Shown: positions 16,399-24,553 of the stretch, in pieces
Layout: each line of letters opens with the position of its first letter
Numbering within the stretch: the first letter of the stretch is position 1
Source: JAICNG01 sp035249985
GTDB lineage: Bacteria > Gemmatimonadota > Gemmatimonadetes > Gemmatimonadales > Gemmatimonadaceae
Direction: 5' to 3'
Assembly: GCA_035249985.1 (NCBI GenBank)
Contig: DATFFP010000007.1
Span: forward strand, 1-38,605
DNA length: 38,605 nt
Made by a program: the position numbers and the translations under genes
The notes under the pieces: model-generated
The model's database searches: none
Told to the model about the DNA's origin: nothing
Seen by the model: only the letters and a program-made list of their open reading frames with translations

Positions 16399-17260
16399 CG
16401 CCGGCGAGGTCGGCGAGCGCGTCACGTATCTGATCGCGAGCTACAATCGCGGTCGCTGCGTCGGCGCCTGCCTGGAGTCGGTCCGCCGACAGACGAACGA
16501 CGATTGGCTCGCGATCGTTGTCGACGACGCGAGCACGGATGAGTCGTTGAGCGCCATCCGTCCATTTGTCGATGAGCGCATCCGGCTCGTCGTCCACCCG
16601 CGCAACATCGGCTACATCGCGACGCTGAAACGCCTCATCGCCGAGGCGTCGACGGACATCGTCGCCATCCTCGACGCCGATGACGCGATCGCCCCCGAAG
16701 CGACGGAACAGCTGTTGGCCGCCTACGCGACGCATCCATCGAGCGGGTTCGTCTATTCCCGGTACGCCATCTACGACGCGACACTTTCGCATGGGGCCGG
16801 CGACTACGGGAGCGCGATCCCGGATGGACGAACGGCCATGGTCGATGGCGTCGTGGGCGCGATTCGAAGCTTCCGCCGCAGCGCATACGCACGAACGCCC
16901 GGGCTCGACGACACGATGCTCTACGCCGAGGACCGCGACCTGGTCTACAAGCTCGAGGAGGTGACGCGCCCGGTGTTCATCGACGCAGTCCTCTATCGCT
17001 ATCGCGACCTGCCCGATTCACAGAGCCACGATCCGCGCAAGCGAGCCCTCGGTGCCCGCAACACGTGGCGAGCCCGCCGCGCCGCGCTCCAACGCCGCAA
17101 GATCTCGGGAATCATGCGGGCGTCCTTCGAGCTTCACGCGTTGGCGGACTACGTCGCCTTTCGGTGGCCGCGGCCGCCGATGGTGAGCTTCATTGCGCGC
17201 CGCGTGGCCGGTGCTGCGCGAGTCCTTTGCCGACGCTACCGGCTGCGGCTCCCGTCGTAA
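16391..17260 (+). CDS. Family 2 glycosyltransferase
   Basis: About 289 residues. VTYLIASYNRGRCVGACLESV, VVDDASTDES and ILDADDA (DxD) define a GT-A fold GT2 enzyme, and AEDRDLVYKL provides the acidic base region. It has no clear membrane helices until a weak hydrophobic stretch near the end, so it is likely cytoplasmic. GTG 16391 overlaps the previous gene by 8 bases; no later start keeps the first strand. The ribosome site is poor, so translation probably depends on the upstream gene. It is the last gene of the exporter operon and ends 13 bases before the convergent kinase gene, with no terminator visible between. Confidence 0.86.
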   Translation: MPNAGEVGERVTYLIASYNRGRCVGACLESVRRQTNDDWLAIVVDDASTDESLSAIRPFVDERIRLVVHPRNIGYIATLKRLIAEASTDIVAILDADDAIAPEATEQLLAAYATHPSSGFVYSRYAIYDATLSHGAGDYGSAIPDGRTAMVDGVVGAIRSFRRSAYARTPGLDDTMLYAEDRDLVYKLEEVTRPVFIDAVLYRYRDLPDSQSHDPRKRALGARNTWRARRAALQRRKISGIMRASFELHALADYVAFRWPRPPMVSFIARRVAGAARVLCRRYRLRLPS

Positions 17261-17273
17261 GGCAGACTCGCGG

Positions 17274-19985
17274 TCAGGGGCGCGACGCGAGCAATCGCTG
17301 AAAGTCGGGGTTGCGGTTGAGCGTGGCGAGGACTGGATCGCGACGCAGCGAGTTGCTCGAGACCCACGAGGGGATCGCGAGGGCTTGCCCGTAGTACTCG
17401 ATCGCCTTCGCTTCGTCGCCGAGTATCGCGTGAATGAGGCCGAGATTGATCACCCATTCCGGCCCATCCAGCGCGTCCTTCGAGACCGGAAGCAGCTGCG
17501 CCGCTCTTTCCGCGGATCTGATCGCGTCGTCGGACCGCTTGAGGCCGGCGTACGCGATGCCGAGCAAGCCGTGGATCCACGCCTGGTCGGGCTGGTCTTT
17601 CCGCATGACCTCGAGATGAGCGCGCCCCGAGTCGAACTGCGCCGTCGCCTGACGTGCTCGCTCGAGCTGAAGGTACATCGTGCCTTTCATGACGTGGTAC
17701 GACGCGCTATCGAGCCCGTAGGCACCGGGGCGAATACGCGCCAGGAATTCATCGAGCTTCGGGTGATAGATGATGCGGGCAAAGTCGAGCATGGGGGCGC
17801 GCCACGCGGTGGGCGCGATTCGCTCCTCCGCCTGCCTCAGGATCTGTTGGGCTCCCGCCAGATCGCCCCGCGCACTGATGGAGAGGCGCGCGCGCTGTAC
17901 ATAACCCTCGAGAAACTCGGGGGCCAGCTCCGTGACGCGTGCGAGATGGCGGGCGGCCTCGTCGTACCTGCGAATGAACAGGTACGTTTCGCCGAGGTTG
18001 AACCACGCCTGGTGGGACCTCGGGTCGAGATCGGCGGCCCGCTGGTAGCTCTCGAGTGCTTCGGCAAAGCGCCCCTGACGGCGCTGCACGTTGCCGATCT
18101 GGCGGAATGCGAGCGCGTTACTCGGCTGCAGGTCTTTCGCGATCGTGAATTCCTGAACGGCGCGGGCGTAGTCGCTGCGGCCCCAGTAGTAGTACAGCCC
18201 GAGCGCGACGTGAACCTCCGGAATGTCGGCATCGAGGGCCACCGCGCGATCGGCGGCGACCTTCGCGGCAACGAGCCTGTCCTCGCTGAGGTCGTAGCGC
18301 AGCTGGTGCATCCACGCGTGCGCCTGAGCGAGTCGGGCGTAGGCGAGCGCGTAATCCGGATCGATCTCGACAGCTCTCTCGTACATCTGAACCGCCGCTT
18401 CGACATCCGGCCGCGACCAGCTGCGCTCGTAGTGCTCGTTGCCGCGCAGGTAGAAATCGTACGCCTGTGCGTCGTCGGTGGCGCGCCGCGCCAGCCGTTG
18501 GCGCTCCGGCCCGAGGAGGACGAGGTCGAGCTCGTCCGCGACGCGTTGGGCGATCTGCGACTGAACGTCGGTGACGTCGGCCGCCTCGACGTCGTAGTCC
18601 TGGGTCCAGATCTGTGTCTGGTCGCGAGTGCGAACGAGCCGGGCGTTGACGTGAATGGTCCCCTCGTGCCCATTGGGGAGCTCCCGCCGAACGTCGCCTT
18701 CGATCAGATACTGTACCTGCAGCTCGCGCCCGATTTCGCGCGCGTTCTTGGGACTGTTTCGATATTGCACCGCACTGGTGCGCGCGATGACACCGAGGCT
18801 CCCGATTCCCGAGAGCTTGTTCGTCAGCTCGCCGGTGATGCCATCGACGAGATAGGCATCGTCGTCGTCGCCGTGGTTCTTGAATGGCAGCACGACAAGC
18901 CGGGTGTACCTGGTGTCCGCGCTGAACTGCCGGTAGGCGAAGTAGCCGAGCACGGCGATGAGCACGAGCACGGCGGCGATGCCCAACTGAGTGCGCGTGA
19001 AGTGGAGCTTGTTCGACGATCCCCGTCGCGTGGCGAGCGCATGCGCTGGATCCTCGGCGGTGAACCGGGTCGGTGGCGGCGCGGCGGCGAGTGCTTCCGC
19101 GAAGAGCGTAACCGTCGGATATCGGTCCGCGGGGATCTTCTCCATCGCGCGCCCGATCGCGGCGTCGACCGCCTCCGGCACGTTGGGCCGGACCGTCCGC
19201 ACCGACGGCACCGGCGACATGTTGTGCCGCGCCATGAGCGCGTTCGGCGATGCGCCGGAAAACGGAGGCTCCCCCACGAGCATCTCGTACAGCATGCACG
19301 CGAGGCTGTATTCGTCGCTCCGGCCATCCACACGATCGTCCGACGTCCACTGCTCGGGACTCATGTACGCCGGCGATCCGGTGGCCATGCCGGTGTACGT
19401 AAGCCGGTCGGCGGCCGACTGGTCGATCGCACGCCCGATCCCGAAATCGGTGACGACGGCGTGCCCGCTCGAGAGCAGGATGTTCTCCGGCTTGATGTCC
19501 CGGTGGACGAGGCCGCGCGAATGAGCATAGGCGAGCCCGTCGGCGATCTCGCCCGTGATGCGAAGTGCTTCGCCGATCGAGAGCTGCTTCTCTCGCTCGA
19601 GACAGTCCCGCAGCGTCTCGCCTTCGACGTACGGCATCACGAAGAACAGCAGCCCATCCGCCTCGCCCGAATCGAGCATGGGGAGGATGTGCGGATGGTT
19701 GAGGTGCGCGACAACGCGGATTTCGCGGAGGAATCGCTCCGACTGGAGCGTGCCCATCAATTCGGGATGCAGCACCTTGATCGCGACCGTGCGGCCATGC
19801 CGCACGTCGACGGCCAGATACACGGTGGCGAAGCCGCCGCGGCCCAGCTCGCGTTGTACTTCGTAGCGCCCTTCGAGCGAGGCGCGCAGGCGATCAAGAA
19901 CAGCTGCGGTACTCAAATCGCGCGTGACGGGGGTGGGCGGGCGTGCGCGGCGGTGCGCTCTACTGAGGAATGCCGGCGACGGCAT
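17274..19985 (-). CDS. Membrane Ser/Thr protein kinase with FlgO/TolB-like and TPR region
   Basis: 903 residues. Hanks-type kinase domain at ~41-300: glycine loop GRGGFATVY, Lys70, HRDIKPEN with Asp163, DFG at 180-182, GSPAYMSPEQ. One membrane helix spans ~334-351. The outer part begins with a domain (LVVLPFKN...DGITGELTNKL, then ARTSAVQY and IEGDVRR) like the FlgO/TolB N-terminal fold often attached to such kinases and adenylate cyclases, followed by many TPR-type helices to the C-terminus. All visible catalytic residues are present, so it is probably active. Ligand and substrates are unknown. ATG 19985 was taken; it has no close ribosome site (GGGGAG is ~20 bases away). Confidence 0.93.
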   Translation of the reverse strand: MPSPAFLSRAHRRARPPTPVTRDLSTAAVLDRLRASLEGRYEVQRELGRGGFATVYLAVDVRHGRTVAIKVLHPELMGTLQSERFLREIRVVAHLNHPHILPMLDSGEADGLLFFVMPYVEGETLRDCLEREKQLSIGEALRITGEIADGLAYAHSRGLVHRDIKPENILLSSGHAVVTDFGIGRAIDQSAADRLTYTGMATGSPAYMSPEQWTSDDRVDGRSDEYSLACMLYEMLVGEPPFSGASPNALMARHNMSPVPSVRTVRPNVPEAVDAAIGRAMEKIPADRYPTVTLFAEALAAAPPPTRFTAEDPAHALATRRGSSNKLHFTRTQLGIAAVLVLIAVLGYFAYRQFSADTRYTRLVVLPFKNHGDDDDAYLVDGITGELTNKLSGIGSLGVIARTSAVQYRNSPKNAREIGRELQVQYLIEGDVRRELPNGHEGTIHVNARLVRTRDQTQIWTQDYDVEAADVTDVQSQIAQRVADELDLVLLGPERQRLARRATDDAQAYDFYLRGNEHYERSWSRPDVEAAVQMYERAVEIDPDYALAYARLAQAHAWMHQLRYDLSEDRLVAAKVAADRAVALDADIPEVHVALGLYYYWGRSDYARAVQEFTIAKDLQPSNALAFRQIGNVQRRQGRFAEALESYQRAADLDPRSHQAWFNLGETYLFIRRYDEAARHLARVTELAPEFLEGYVQRARLSISARGDLAGAQQILRQAEERIAPTAWRAPMLDFARIIYHPKLDEFLARIRPGAYGLDSASYHVMKGTMYLQLERARQATAQFDSGRAHLEVMRKDQPDQAWIHGLLGIAYAGLKRSDDAIRSAERAAQLLPVSKDALDGPEWVINLGLIHAILGDEAKAIEYYGQALAIPSWVSSNSLRRDPVLATLNRNPDFQRLLASRP

Positions 19986-20010
19986 GGGGCGCCGACTGAA
20001 GCAACTCCCC

Positions 20011-20030
20011 AGCGACTATAAAGTATTATG
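20011..20030. promoter_or_regulatory. AT-rich core between divergent genes, possible promoter for the kinase gene
   Basis: Positions 20015-20029 are almost all A/T in a GC-rich setting. On the minus strand TATAGT (20020-20015) fits a -10 box; a start near 20008 would give the kinase gene a short leader. No good -35 box was seen on either strand. Confidence 0.3.
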
Positions 20031-20121
20031 TCGCTCTCACATTAGGGTCGGGAGGATGCCGACCGCAACAATCTTCTTACGCTTGCGGGACCCGGTGGCC
20101 CCATTCCCCAGGGAGCCGGCC

Positions 20122-20198
20122 CGTGCGGAAAGAATCCCCCCGCTTTGGGGGTGCAGGCACGACGAATGCCTTTCCCGCCAACTCCCTCCTGAGGAGTT
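20122..20198 (+). promoter_or_regulatory. Structured leader of the SRPBCC gene, possible ribosome-site hairpin
   Basis: CGTGC (20122-20126) can pair with GCACG (20157-20161), enclosing CCCCC/GGGGG (20136-20140 with 20147-20151). Next, AACTCC (20180-20185) can pair with GGAGTT (20193-20198), which includes most of the GAGGAG ribosome site for ATG 20207. The second stem could lower translation until opened. I do not recognise a known riboswitch. Confidence 0.3.
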
Positions 20199-20206
20199 GA
20201 TGGCAG

Positions 20207-21250
20207 ATGGATTCGTACCTAACGACCGACGACGCGAACCCGAGGGTGGCGGCCCGCACCAGCCGCAGTGCGCAAACGCGTCCCACGCGTCGCGGACGCA
20301 GGACTACTGAGCGAGCGGATGACGCGGTCGAGCGAACCGACGATCGCCAGAGCGAGCGGCTAGCCCGCGCCCTCGGCTGGTTCAGCATCGGACTCGGTCT
20401 CGCCGAAGTCGTTGCGCCCCACAGCGTTGCCCGCCTGGTCGGACTCGAGGAGGACGACAGCAACCATCGTCTGGTGCGCGGGATGGGGATGCGCGAGATC
20501 GCGAGCGGCATTGGGATTCTCTCCCAGAGCAAACCGTCGCCATGGGTGTGGAGCCGCGTGGCGGGGGATGCCCTGGACCTCGCGCTCCTCGGCTCGGCGC
20601 TTCGATCGGACAAGGCGCAGAAGGGGCGCATCGTCGCCGCGACCGCTGCCGTTCTCGGCGTCACGGCGCTCGACGTCTACGTCGGAACGCGTCTTCATCG
20701 GAACGCCGATGGCCATACGACGGACGGCGCCCGGGACAACGCCGTCGAGATCAAGACCGCGCTGACGGTCGGTCGCTCGCCCGAGGAGGTGTATCGGTTC
20801 TGGCGCGACTTCGACAACCTGCCGCGCTTCATGAACCACCTGGAGGCGGTCCGCATCACCGGCGAACGCACCTCGCACTGGAAGGCGAAGGCGCCAGTCG
20901 GGATGACGGTGGAATGGGACGCCGAGATCATCGAGGATCGGCCGAACGAGCTCATCGTGTGGCAGTCGCTCGAGAACGCCGACATCGAGAACTCGGGCTC
21001 GGTGCGCTTCGCACCGGCGCCCGGTAATCGGGGCACCGAGATCATCCTCGAGATGCGCTTCCACCCACCGGGCGGCGCCATCGGCGCCAGGTTCGCCAGA
21101 CTGTTCGACGAAGTGCCGAAGATGCAGATGCGCAACGATCTGCGGCGGTTCAAGCAGGTCCTCGAGACGGGCGAAGTGGTGCACTCCGACGACAGCATCG
21201 AGCCCGGGCCCAATGCCGCGCGGCCGCCGGAGCAGATCCCTGCACTCTGA
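20207..21250 (+). CDS. SRPBCC-family protein with N-terminal membrane domain
   Basis: 347 residues. A polar, basic N-terminus (~1-50) is followed by three to four hydrophobic segments (~52-160, e.g. ALGWFSIGLGLAEVV and IVAATAAVLGVTAL). Residues ~180-325 form a START/Bet v1-like cyclase/dehydrase domain: AVEIKTALTVGRSPEEVYRFWRDFDNLPRFM is the typical opening. This fold makes a hydrophobic cavity for lipids or small molecules; no catalytic residues can be named. GAGGAG 10 bases upstream supports ATG 20207. The alcohol dehydrogenase gene follows 66 bases later on the same strand, a pairing that suggests shared regulation, perhaps in stress or aldehyde handling, but that is inference. Confidence 0.82.
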   Translation: MDSYLTTDDANPRVAARTSRSAQTRPTRRGRRTTERADDAVERTDDRQSERLARALGWFSIGLGLAEVVAPHSVARLVGLEEDDSNHRLVRGMGMREIASGIGILSQSKPSPWVWSRVAGDALDLALLGSALRSDKAQKGRIVAATAAVLGVTALDVYVGTRLHRNADGHTTDGARDNAVEIKTALTVGRSPEEVYRFWRDFDNLPRFMNHLEAVRITGERTSHWKAKAPVGMTVEWDAEIIEDRPNELIVWQSLENADIENSGSVRFAPAPGNRGTEIILEMRFHPPGGAIGARFARLFDEVPKMQMRNDLRRFKQVLETGEVVHSDDSIEPGPNAARPPEQIPAL

Positions 21251-21259
21251 CGACGAACA

Positions 21260-21289
21260 ACGCCGCGCGACCACCTCGGGCCGCGGCGT
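21260..21289. other. 8-bp GC hairpin between SRPBCC and dehydrogenase genes
   Basis: ACGCCGCG (21260-21267) is the exact reverse complement of CGCGGCGT (21282-21289). There is no T-tract, so a full terminator is unlikely; it may trim or weaken readthrough into the dehydrogenase gene. Confidence 0.35.
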
Positions 21290-21316
21290 CGCATCCGACG
21301 TTCGAAGGAGAAGCTG

Positions 21317-22489
21317 ATGAGAGCGAATTGCTGGGAAGGGAAGCAAAAGGTGAAGGTGGAGGACGTGCCCGATCCGAAAATCCTCAACGACCGCGATGCG
21401 ATCGTACGGGTGACGTCGACGGCCATTTGTGGCTCCGACCTTCATCTCTACAACGGCTTCATCCCCTCGATGGTGAAGGGCGACATCCTCGGCCATGAGT
21501 TCATGGGCGAGGTCATGGAGGTCGGGAAGGGCGTGAAGACGCTGAAGGTCGGGGACCGCGTGGTCGTTCCCTTCACGATCTCGTGCGGAGCCTGCTGGAT
21601 GTGCAAGCAGGAGCTTTACTCATTGTGCGAGAACTCGAATCCGAACGCGTGGATGGCGGAGAAGATGTTCGGACATTCTCCGGCCGGGATCTACGGATAC
21701 TCCCATCTGACCGGTGGATATGCCGGCGGTCAGTCGGAGTTCGTGCGCGTGCCGTTCGCCGATGTCGGGCCGCTCAGGATCGAGAACGGCTTCACCGACG
21801 AGCAGGTCCTGTTTCTCTCGGACATCTTCCCAACCGGCTACATGGGTGCGGAGATGTGCGACATCAAGCCTGGGGACGTCATCGCCGTATGGGGGTGCGG
21901 ACCGGTCGGACAGTTCGCCATCGCGAGCGCCTTTCTCCTCGGCGCCGAGCGCGTGATCGCCATTGATCGGTTCCCGGCGCGGTTGCGCATGGCGGAGCAG
22001 AACACGAAGGCAGAGACGATCAACTACGAGGAAGTCGACAGCATCCTCGACGCTCTCAAGGAGATGACGGGGGGCCGCGGCCCGGATGCGTGCATCGATG
22101 CGGTGGGCCTCGAGGCGCACAGCCCGGGGCTGCAGCACACGTACGACCGCGCCAAGCAGATGATGCGCATGGAGACCGACCGCCCCATCGCGCTGCGACA
22201 GGCGATCATGGCGTGTCGTAATGGCGGAACGGTGTCGGTGATCGGCGCGTACGGCGGCTTCATCGACAAGTTCCCCATTGGCTCGTTGATGCAGCGCTCG
22301 ATCACGATCAAGACCGGCCAGTGTCACGTCCAGCGCTACATGAAGCCGCTGCTCGAACGGATCAAGAAGGGCGAGATCGATCCAACGTACGTGATCTCGC
22401 ACCGGCTGAGCCTCGAGGACGCGCCGGAGGCGTACGACATGTTTCTCCACAAGGAAGACGAGTGCACGAAGGTGGTGCTGAAGCCGTAA
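21317..22489 (+). CDS. Zinc-dependent alcohol dehydrogenase, formaldehyde-dehydrogenase-like
   Basis: 390 residues of the medium-chain dehydrogenase/reductase superfamily. ICGSDLH and GHEFMGEV give catalytic-zinc ligands; CGACWMCKQELYSLC supplies the four structural-zinc cysteines. The Rossmann motif is VWGCGPVGQFAIASA with IAIDRF after it, and an Asp there suggests NAD+ over NADP+. The insertion GYSHLTGGYAGGQSEFVRVPFADVGPL is typical of glutathione-dependent or glutathione-independent formaldehyde dehydrogenase-like proteins. It should oxidise an alcohol or aldehyde adduct in the cytoplasm; the exact substrate is unknown. AAGGAG 7 bases before ATG 21317 supports the start. An AT-rich palindrome follows the stop. 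Confidence 0.93.
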   Translation: MRANCWEGKQKVKVEDVPDPKILNDRDAIVRVTSTAICGSDLHLYNGFIPSMVKGDILGHEFMGEVMEVGKGVKTLKVGDRVVVPFTISCGACWMCKQELYSLCENSNPNAWMAEKMFGHSPAGIYGYSHLTGGYAGGQSEFVRVPFADVGPLRIENGFTDEQVLFLSDIFPTGYMGAEMCDIKPGDVIAVWGCGPVGQFAIASAFLLGAERVIAIDRFPARLRMAEQNTKAETINYEEVDSILDALKEMTGGRGPDACIDAVGLEAHSPGLQHTYDRAKQMMRMETDRPIALRQAIMACRNGGTVSVIGAYGGFIDKFPIGSLMQRSITIKTGQCHVQRYMKPLLERIKKGEIDPTYVISHRLSLEDAPEAYDMFLHKEDECTKVVLKP

Positions 22490-22513
22490 GCCGAACGGCA
22501 AAGATGACAGAAT

Positions 22514-22571
22514 TCAGAATACAGAATTCAGAATTCAGAGGGTTCAACGAATTCTGAATTCTGTATTCTGA
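22514..22571. repeat. AT-rich perfect palindrome, 23-bp arms
   Basis: Arms 22514-22536 and 22549-22571 are exact reverse complements around a 12-base loop. Each arm is built from repeats of a CAGAATTC/CAGAATAC unit. It starts 25 bases after the dehydrogenase stop and is far richer in A/T than its surroundings. As RNA it would form a long stem and may end transcription before treZ. Palindromes of this ATTCTGAATTC type recur, from memory, between genes in many environmental genomes. Confidence 0.85.
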
Positions 22572-22651
22572 CCTTTGACGTCTCTGTCGTCGTTCACGAC
22601 ACCGAGGTCGTGGCGCCGCACCACTGCGCGATTCTTGCCAGATGAGGCCGC

Positions 22652-24553
22652 ATGACCGTCTCGTCCCGCAGCGTCGCGATCACTCGACGGAGGCTACCCA
22701 TCGGCGCGGAGTTAGTCGGCGCCGACGCCGTGCACTTTCGCGTTTGGGCGCCGGCGCGAACCCGCGTCGATGTCGCGCTCGAGAACGTGCGCGGGGAGGT
22801 CGTACACATCGCGCCGCTCGAGCGCGAGGAGGGCGGCTACTTCGCTGGCATCGTCGAGGGGTCGGGCGAAGGAACGCTGTACCGCTATCGTCTCGATCAT
22901 GGCGAGCGCTATCCCGATCCCGCCTCACGATTCCAGCCGCAGGGTCCACATGGTCCGTCGTGCGTGCTCGAGCCCGGGAAATTTCAGTGGACGGACGATG
23001 ACTGGCGCGGCCCGACGCTGGAGGGGGCCGTGCTCTACGAGATGCACATCGGTACGTTCACGCCCGAGGGCACGTGGGCCGCGGCCCTGCGCGAGCTATC
23101 GACGCTCGCCGAGCTCGGGATCACGGTCATCGAGCTCATGCCCGTGGGCGATTGGCCCGGCCGATTCGGATGGGGATACGACGGCGTCAATCTCTTTGCG
23201 CCGACACGCCTCTACGGTACTCCTAACGACTTTCGTCGGTTCGTCGGGCGCGCCCATGACGTCGGTCTCGGGGTCATTCTGGATGTCGTGTACAATCACC
23301 TCGGGCCTGACGGGAACTACCTCCCGCAATTCTCACCGTACTACATCAGCGAGCGCCACAGAACCGACTGGGGCCCCGCGCTCAACTTCGACGGTGAGGA
23401 ACGCGAGGCGGTGCGAGAATTCATCACCGCCAATGCCCGCTACTGGATCGAGGAGTTTCACCTCGACGGTCTCCGGCTCGACGCGACGCAGAACATCTAC
23501 GACGACAGTGAGCGGCACATCGTCGCCGAGGTGTGTGCGCACGCTCGCGAGGCAGCCGGCTCGCGACGGACCCTGATCGTGGGCGAGAACGAGCCGCAGG
23601 ACGTGCGGCTCCTGCGCTCAACGGCCGACGGCGGGCTCGATCTGGATGCGCTCTGGAACGACGATTGGCATCACACCGCCACGGTGGCCCTCACCGGCAA
23701 GCGCGAAGCCTACTACACGGACTACCTCGGCACGCCGCAGGAGTTCGTGTCCTCGGCCAAGTACGGCTTTCTTTACCAGGGACAGTATTACGCCTGGCAG
23801 AAGCAGCATCGCGGCACGTCGACGCGCGGGATCCAAGCCGCGCGATTCATCCACTTCCTGCAGAACCACGATCAGGTGGCGAACTCCGCGCTCGGGGCAC
23901 GCGGACACGCGATCACTGCGCCCGGTCGTTGGCGGGCGATGACTGCGCTTCTGCTCCTCGGACCGCAAACGCCCATGCTCCTGCAAGGCGAGGAGTTCTC
24001 GAGCTCGTCGCCCTTCCTGTACTTCGCCGATCACGTGCCCGAGCTGGCGCGCAAGGTGCGCGAAGGACGCACGAAATTTCTGACGCAGTTCCCGAGCATC
24101 GCGCAAGGGGACGTCCGGGCGCACCTCGCCGACCCGGCGCACCCAGCGACCTTCGAGCGCTGCAAGCTCGATCACGCCGAGCGCGCGCGTCATGCAGAGA
24201 CCTGGGCGCTGCACCGCGACCTCATCGCGTTGAGACGAGAGGATCCGACCCTCAGGGCGCAGGGGGCGCATGGCCTCGACGGCGCGGTGCTATCACCGAC
24301 CATGTTCGTCCTGCGATTCTTTTCACCCGAATACGCCGATCGACTGTTGCTGGTGAATCTCGGCGCGGCGTTCGATGTGGATCCCGCACCGGAGCCCCTG
24401 CTCGCGCCGCCGCCGTCCATGGAGTGGGAGCTGGCGTGGTCGTCCGAGGATCCCCGATATGGCGGAGCGGGCATGGCGCCGCTGGAGTCGGACGGCAACT
24501 GGCGCGTGGCGGGAGACTGCGCCGCCTTGCTCATCGCCCAACCGCGCGCATGA
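22652..24553 (+). CDS. treZ: Malto-oligosyltrehalose trehalohydrolase-like GH13 enzyme, copy 1 (divergent)
   Basis: 633 residues. An N-terminal CBM48-like domain (FRVWAPARTRVDVAL) precedes a GH13 barrel: VILDVVYNHLG, GLRLDATQ (nucleophile Asp277), IVGENE (acid/base Glu) and QNHDQVAN (third Asp). TreZ cuts trehalose off malto-oligosyltrehalose made by TreY. Compared with copy 2 at 31934, the part between nucleophile and third Asp differs: WNDDWHHTATVALTGKREAYYTDYLGTP and YQGQYYAWQKQHRG mark a separate TreZ-like branch, so specificity could differ. GAGG lies 4 bases before ATG 22652. Its stop overlaps the GH133 start (ATGA), suggesting they act together on glucan. Confidence 0.88.
   Translation: MTVSSRSVAITRRRLPIGAELVGADAVHFRVWAPARTRVDVALENVRGEVVHIAPLEREEGGYFAGIVEGSGEGTLYRYRLDHGERYPDPASRFQPQGPHGPSCVLEPGKFQWTDDDWRGPTLEGAVLYEMHIGTFTPEGTWAAALRELSTLAELGITVIELMPVGDWPGRFGWGYDGVNLFAPTRLYGTPNDFRRFVGRAHDVGLGVILDVVYNHLGPDGNYLPQFSPYYISERHRTDWGPALNFDGEEREAVREFITANARYWIEEFHLDGLRLDATQNIYDDSERHIVAEVCAHAREAAGSRRTLIVGENEPQDVRLLRSTADGGLDLDALWNDDWHHTATVALTGKREAYYTDYLGTPQEFVSSAKYGFLYQGQYYAWQKQHRGTSTRGIQAARFIHFLQNHDQVANSALGARGHAITAPGRWRAMTALLLLGPQTPMLLQGEEFSSSSPFLYFADHVPELARKVREGRTKFLTQFPSIAQGDVRAHLADPAHPATFERCKLDHAERARHAETWALHRDLIALRREDPTLRAQGAHGLDGAVLSPTMFVLRFFSPEYADRLLLVNLGAAFDVDPAPEPLLAPPPSMEWELAWSSEDPRYGGAGMAPLESDGNWRVAGDCAALLIAQPRA

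Noticed and set aside
17193..20021. A 900-codon-plus open frame on the + strand opposite the kinase gene, and similar long antisense frames opposite glgB, treS, mak and the GH133 gene
   Set aside because: Long antisense frames are expected from GC-rich third codon positions. Their translations are Arg/Asp/Glu/His-rich with no domain, and the opposite strand holds clear enzyme motifs.
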